Origin: Verrucomicrobiota bacterium
GTDB lineage: Bacteria; Verrucomicrobiota; Verrucomicrobiia; Opitutales; Opitutaceae
Direction: 5' to 3'
Length of the DNA stretch: 9,089 nucleotides
Assembly: GCA_030832235.1 (NCBI GenBank)
Contig: JAURJO010000210.1
Location: 1 to 9,089 of the forward strand
Shown piece by piece: positions 5,890 through 9,089 of this stretch. The position numbers and the translations under genes are program-made. Position 1 is the stretch's first letter, and each line of letters begins with the position of its first letter. The notes under the pieces are model-generated. The model did no database searches and had not been told where the DNA came from. It saw nothing but the letters and a program-made list of their open reading frames with translations.

Positions 5890-7533
5890 TCAACCCTTGG
5901 TCGGCAGACAGGCGCCGCAGCCGTTCACGAAGAAGTCGTTGCCCTTGTCGTCGACGAGGATGAACGCGGGGAAGTCCTCCACCTCGATCTTCCAGACCGC
6001 CTCCATGCCAAGTTCGGGATACTCGAGTAGCTCCACCTTGCGGATGTTCTCCTTGGCAAGGATCGCGGCCGGGCCGCCGATGCTGCCGAGGTAGAAGCCG
6101 CCGTGTTTGCGGCAGGCCTGGGTAACGGCCGGGCCACGGTTGCCTTTGGCGAGCATCACCATTGAGCCACCGTGGGATTGGAAGACGTCGACGTAGCTGT
6201 CCATGCGACCTGCCGTCGTGGGACCGAATGATCCCGAGGCGTAGCCCGTGGGCGTCTTGGCGGGACCGGCATAGTAGACCGGGTGGTCCTTGAAGTATTG
6301 AGGCAGGCCTTGGCCGGCATCGAGGCGCTCCTTGAGTTTCGCGTGGGCGATGTCGCGGGCGACGATGAGCGGGCCGGTGAGCGAGACGCGCGTGGTGACC
6401 GGGTGACGCGACAGCTCGGCGAGGATGTCGCGCATCGGGCGGTTGAGATCGATGCGCACGATGGAGTCGTCCTTCCACATCCGGCTCGCGGCAGGGATGA
6501 AGCGCCCCGGCTTCGTCTCCAGCTGCTCAAGAAAGATGCCTTCGCGGGTGATCTTGCCGCGGATGTTGCGGTCGGCGCTGCACGAGACGCCCATGGCGAC
6601 GGGGCAGCTGGCGCCGTGGCGCGGGAGGCGCACGACGCGCACATCGAGCGCGAAGTATTTGCCGCCGAACTGGGCGCCGATCCCGGTGGCGCGGGCGATC
6701 TTGAGCACCTGCTCCTCCATCGCGAGGTCCCGGAAGGCGCGACCGTGCTCGTTGCCCGTGACCGGGAGGGCATCAAGGTAGCGCGCGGAGGCGAGCTTCA
6801 GCACCTTCATGCACGACTCGGCGCTGGTGCCTCCCACCACGAAGACGAGGTGGTAGGGCGGACACGCCGACGTGCCGAGGAGCGGCAGCTTGTCGCCGAC
6901 GAACTTCTCGAAGCTCCGCGGGTTGAGCAGCGCCTTCGTTTCCTGGAACAGGTACATCTTGTTCGCCGACCCGCCGCCCTTCGCGACGAACAGGAAATCG
7001 TACTTCGCCCCCTCGGTCGCCAGGATGTCGATCTGCGCCGGCAGGTTGGTGCCGGTGTTCACCTCGCGCCACATGTCGAGCGGCGCCGTCTGCGAGTAAC
7101 GCAGGTTCTCGCGTGTGTAGCACTCGTACACGCCGCGGGACAGCCACTCGGCGTCGTTGGCACCGGTCCAGACCTCCTGGCCCTTCTTCGCCATGATCGC
7201 CGCCGTGCCGGTGTCCTGGCACATCGGGAGGATCCCCTCCGCCGCGATCTCGGCGTTCTTCAGGAGTGTGAGCGCGACATAGCGGTCGTTGGCCGAGGCC
7301 TCGGGATCGTCGAGTATCGCCGCCACCTGCTTCAGGTGCTCGGTCCGCAGGAAAAACGAGGTGTCGTGGAAAGCCTGGCGCGCGAGGTAGCTCAACGCCT
7401 CGGGCGCCACCTTCAGGATCTCGCGACCCTCGAAGGTCGACGCGCTGATGCCCTCGCGCGAGAGCAAGCGGTAGCCGGTCGTGTCGGGACCGAGCGGAAA
7501 CGGATCCTGATAGACGAAAGATGGCGTGGCCAT
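5890..7533 (-). CDS. fumA: Class I fumarate hydratase (4Fe-4S, FumA type)
   Basis: A 547-residue cytosolic fumarase that interconverts fumarate and (S)-malate in the TCA cycle, using a labile [4Fe-4S] cluster. The three cluster cysteines are at 105 (MCQDTG), 224 (TSACPPYH) and 318 (GVSCSADRN), the same positions as I recall for E. coli FumA, whose length (548) it also matches. The N-terminal alpha domain runs to about 360 and the C-terminal beta domain contains SFGPTTAGRMD (435-445) and GNRGPAV (464-470). It is a single-chain enzyme, not the split alpha/beta form seen in many anaerobes. The protein ends with a CGAC pair (C539, C542); E. coli FumA also ends with a spaced Cys pair, as I recall. 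The leader has no Shine-Dalgarno but does have a 6-bp hairpin. Tartrate dehydratase is a relative, but the fused full-length form favours fumarase. Confidence 0.95.
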   Translation of the reverse strand: MATPSFVYQDPFPLGPDTTGYRLLSREGISASTFEGREILKVAPEALSYLARQAFHDTSFFLRTEHLKQVAAILDDPEASANDRYVALTLLKNAEIAAEGILPMCQDTGTAAIMAKKGQEVWTGANDAEWLSRGVYECYTRENLRYSQTAPLDMWREVNTGTNLPAQIDILATEGAKYDFLFVAKGGGSANKMYLFQETKALLNPRSFEKFVGDKLPLLGTSACPPYHLVFVVGGTSAESCMKVLKLASARYLDALPVTGNEHGRAFRDLAMEEQVLKIARATGIGAQFGGKYFALDVRVVRLPRHGASCPVAMGVSCSADRNIRGKITREGIFLEQLETKPGRFIPAASRMWKDDSIVRIDLNRPMRDILAELSRHPVTTRVSLTGPLIVARDIAHAKLKERLDAGQGLPQYFKDHPVYYAGPAKTPTGYASGSFGPTTAGRMDSYVDVFQSHGGSMVMLAKGNRGPAVTQACRKHGGFYLGSIGGPAAILAKENIRKVELLEYPELGMEAVWKIEVEDFPAFILVDDKGNDFFVNGCGACLPTKG

Positions 7534-7546
7534 GGGGTGAAAAGTT

Positions 7547-7561
7547 CGCGTGGTTCACGCG
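7547..7561 (-). promoter_or_regulatory. Perfect hairpin in the fumarase leader
   Basis: CGCGTGGTTCACGCG forms a 6-bp stem with a 3-base loop, ending 13 bases before the fumarase ATG on the minus strand. It could be an operator half-pair or a leader hairpin affecting translation. On the minus strand it reads GTGAACCACG, which resembles the start of repeat module A, so it may simply be the edge of the neighbouring repeat block. Confidence 0.35.
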
Positions 7562-7611
7562 CGGTGTAAAGCGGCGGAGCAAGGCTGAACTCGGACGCTC
7601 CGCGGTGGGGT

Positions 7612-7816
7612 AACCACGAAGGAACACGAAGGGACACGAATCTTGCCGCTTCCTGGCTTGGTGCCGCGGCCGCTCGCCGCGGACGATGTCGAGGGCCGAC
7701 GGCCGAAGGCTTTCCTGAAACGCTTCGCGACGGCCAACCACGGATGGACACGGGTAAACACGGAAGAGGAATGCTTTGTTCGATGTAGCCGGGGTCCGGC
7801 GACCCCGGCCGATGCC
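7612..7816. repeat. Composite intergenic repeat block 4 (A-B-C-A-B)
   Basis: Module A is at 7612-7641 and again at 7736-7770. Between them are a GC palindrome-rich B position (GCCGCGGCCGCTCGCCGCGG, 7663-7682) and module C (CGGCCGAAGGCTTTCCTGAA, 7700-7719). After the second A comes a B hairpin (7789-7808). Modules D and E are missing, so the A-to-A distance is only 124 bases. The block fills most of the 430-base gap between the oxidoreductase and fumarase genes; no gene is supported in the gap. Confidence 0.78.
7789..7808. repeat. Perfect 8-bp hairpin, repeat module B (copy 2)
   Basis: Identical over 20 bases to 987-1006 (8-bp stem, CGGC loop). In both places it starts 19 bases after the end of an A module and is followed by CGATGCC after one variable base. 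The exact identity beside diverged neighbours suggests recent copying or selection on the stem. Confidence 0.8.
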
Positions 7817-7854
7817 ACTTCGAACTTCCCGGCCTCGCCGTTCCAACCTCACCT

Positions 7855-7919
7855 CTGCGCGTCTTGAGCCTTTTCGTGGCCAATCAAGAGATGGCCGCCA
7901 AGAGGCGCAGGAGTCGCAG
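7855..7919. repeat. Long imperfect inverted-repeat element, copy 2
   Basis: The left arm (7855-7882, CTGCGCGTCTTGAGCC to GTGGCCA) pairs with the right arm (7892-7919, TGGCCGCCAAGAGGCGCAGG to TCGCAG), around a 9-base loop, with several mismatches and G-T wobbles over about 28 positions. It is related to the element at 2261-2319. It lies about 45 bases beyond the 3' end of the oxidoreductase gene. Confidence 0.65.
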
Positions 7920-7943
7920 ATGAGAAATCAACGGGGTGGTGGT

Positions 7944-7960
7944 GGCGGACTAGGTCCGCC
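7944..7960 (-). terminator. Hairpin just after the oxidoreductase stop
   Basis: GGCGGAC (7944-7950) and GTCCGCC (7954-7960) form a perfect 7-bp stem with a 3-base loop, 3 bases past the stop codon on the minus strand. No U-run follows (the next bases are ACCACC repeats), so it is at most a non-canonical terminator or an mRNA 3'-end stabiliser. Confidence 0.4.
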
Positions 7961-7963
7961 GCC

Positions 7964-9089
7964 TCAACTTCCCGCCATCGCGCGCACCACGGCGCCGAAA
8001 CGCGGCAGGTCCGCGATCGTCGCGACCTCGCCCGGCGCGCGATTCCAGCGGCTTTCTCCGGGCCAGACGCCATGCTCCAGGAATTGCTCCTGTGCCGCCG
8101 GCAGGTGCGGCACGTTCAGGTAATCCAACTGCTCCTTTTCGTCGCGCACCGGCACGACTGCGTCCGGCGGGAAATCGCGGATGGTCCGGCTCGATACGTA
8201 GGCCAGGGAGTTCAACGCCACGAACGGACGACAGTCGGCGAGGGTCGTCGCCGGCCGGGGGCAATTCCCGCGCAGGTAGTTATGATACTCGACGTGGTTC
8301 GTCTCCAGCGCGTCGAAGGGCCCCAGGGTACCGCGCTCGACGCGGCCGTCGTTCCAGCGTACTTCCCATTGGCCGCCCACCACGTAGCGGATGAGCGCAC
8401 GCTCGCAGAGCACGGTTTCGCACTGACCGCTGGCGCCGGCGCAGGCGTGCGAGGTGGTGAGCCGCAGGGTCACTCCGCCGGGGGTGTCGGCCTCCACGAA
8501 AAAAGTGTCGGCCCCCTCGATCGTGTGGGCGCGGTAGAGTTCCGCCTTCACGGCGGCGAGCGGCGTCCACGAGTGGAGCCCTGGGGTTCCGGCCCAGAAG
8601 AGGAGATTGTGCACATGGTGCGACATCGCGTTGCCGAAGCAGGAGTCCGCCACGATGCGGCCGTCGTCCGCCAGCAGCCGGCCGGCCCAGTGGTTGCGGC
8701 GGAAGTAGGCCGTGGGCCGCGGCCAGAGCGCTTGCAGGGTCGCGACCCGCGGCGCGCCGAACTCCCCGGCGAGCAGGCGTGTTTTCAAAGCGAGTCGCGG
8801 CTGCTCGACGATGAAGTTGAAACCCACGAGCGCACGCCGCGGCGCTTGGCCATCGGCCGCGATCATCCGCTCCAGTTCCTCGTGGTCGAGGGTGGGCGGC
8901 TTTTCCAGGTAAACGCCGAGGCCGCGCGCCGCGGCGGCGGCGTGCATCTCGGCGTGCAACGGGATGGGGGTTGGGACGACGACCAGGTCAAGCGCCGCGT
9001 GGCAGGCGTCGAGCATCTCGCGGTAATCGGTGAAGACGCGCACCCTCCGCTCCGTGAGCCGCCATTCGCGTTCCTCGCGGACGAAGTCG
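7964..9089 (-). CDS. Gfo/Idh/MocA family oxidoreductase, N-terminus beyond the window
   Basis: The frame is open to the right edge (374 residues visible); a GTG at 9043 lies inside the protein and is not the start. Counting from the first visible codon, LDLVVVPTPIPLH (33-45) is the Rossmann strand 4 region and GVYLEKPP (58-65) contains the EKP motif that contacts the cofactor. Roughly 40 residues with the GxGxxG dinucleotide-binding loop must lie outside. ADSCFGNAMSHHVHNLLFW (147-165) corresponds to the catalytic His region of the family; the C-terminal part is the alpha/beta substrate domain. Members oxidise or reduce sugars, inositols and amino sugars with NAD(P), or act as accessory proteins; the substrate here cannot be named. 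Such genes are abundant in polysaccharide-degrading Verrucomicrobiota and Planctomycetes. It is followed by a 430-base repeat gap and so is probably not in the fumarase operon. Confidence 0.88.
   Translation of the reverse strand, partial: DFVREEREWRLTERRVRVFTDYREMLDACHAALDLVVVPTPIPLHAEMHAAAAARGLGVYLEKPPTLDHEELERMIAADGQAPRRALVGFNFIVEQPRLALKTRLLAGEFGAPRVATLQALWPRPTAYFRRNHWAGRLLADDGRIVADSCFGNAMSHHVHNLLFWAGTPGLHSWTPLAAVKAELYRAHTIEGADTFFVEADTPGGVTLRLTTSHACAGASGQCETVLCERALIRYVVGGQWEVRWNDGRVERGTLGPFDALETNHVEYHNYLRGNCPRPATTLADCRPFVALNSLAYVSSRTIRDFPPDAVVPVRDEKEQLDYLNVPHLPAAQEQFLEHGVWPGESRWNRAPGEVATIADLPRFGAVVRAMAGS

Noticed and set aside
4276..6030. A 584-codon open frame on the plus strand
   Set aside because: It lies opposite the PqaA-like gene and the ends of both neighbours. 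Its translation is Arg/Gly-rich without family motifs, while the minus-strand proteins have complete catalytic motifs. It is an antisense shadow of GC-rich coding DNA.
6283..7569. A 428-codon open frame on the plus strand
   Set aside because: It lies opposite the fumarase gene, whose three cluster cysteines and full length are in place. The antisense translation has no recognisable domain.
6773..7852. A 359-codon minus-strand frame from the repeat gap into the fumarase gene
   Set aside because: It is a shifted frame of the fumarase gene extended through repeats and is rich in Arg and Gly. The true frame is the one with CQDTG and SFGPTTAGRMD.
9041..9043. GTG as the start of the oxidoreductase
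   Set aside because: The frame stays open to the window edge. A protein starting here would lack the Rossmann GxGxxG segment that the rest of the domain requires.

Overview
The window is GC-rich bacterial DNA with two kinds of content: compact, mostly minus-strand genes of ordinary metabolism and envelope biology, and four gene-poor gaps filled with a dispersed, hairpin-containing repeat family. Intergenic repeats that translate as NHGWTRIDTD, together with a fumarase / PhoPQ-type hydrolase / Gfo-Idh-MocA gene mix and no visible Shine-Dalgarno sequences, suggest Verrucomicrobiota, probably Opitutaceae. That assignment comes from recall and inference; there is no rRNA or other marker gene here. 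I see no tRNA, rRNA, CRISPR array, transposase or phage gene.

Layout. 1-667 (minus, runs off the left edge): N-terminal part of a Pro/Ala-rich, then Arg/Glu-rich disordered protein. 668-1370: repeat-filled gap. 1371-1858 (plus): two small genes overlapping by 4 bases, the second a DUF2283 protein; possibly a toxin-antitoxin-like pair. 1859-2540: second repeat gap. 2541-2912 (plus): all-alpha dUTPase/MazG-type pyrophosphatase. 2913-3358: convergent gap with a strong hairpin. 3359-4360 (minus): ChaN-type lipoprotein. 4357-5799 (minus): secreted PqaA-type alpha/beta hydrolase, overlapping the ChaN gene by 4 bases. 5890-7533 (minus): class I iron-sulfur fumarase. 7534-7963: fourth repeat gap. 7964-9089 (minus, runs off the right edge): Gfo/Idh/MocA oxidoreductase.

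How they fit together. The fumarase, PqaA-like and ChaN-like genes run in one direction with gaps of 90 and -4 bases and may form one transcript: a cytosolic TCA enzyme followed by two exported proteins. The PqaA/ChaN overlap is the firmest link. The repeat gaps share a common module order (A-B-C-D-E-A). One 20-base hairpin occurs identically in two gaps about 6.8 kb apart, and a different long inverted-repeat element also occurs in two gaps. These repeats and the small overlapping gene pair inside them are the least explained parts of the window.
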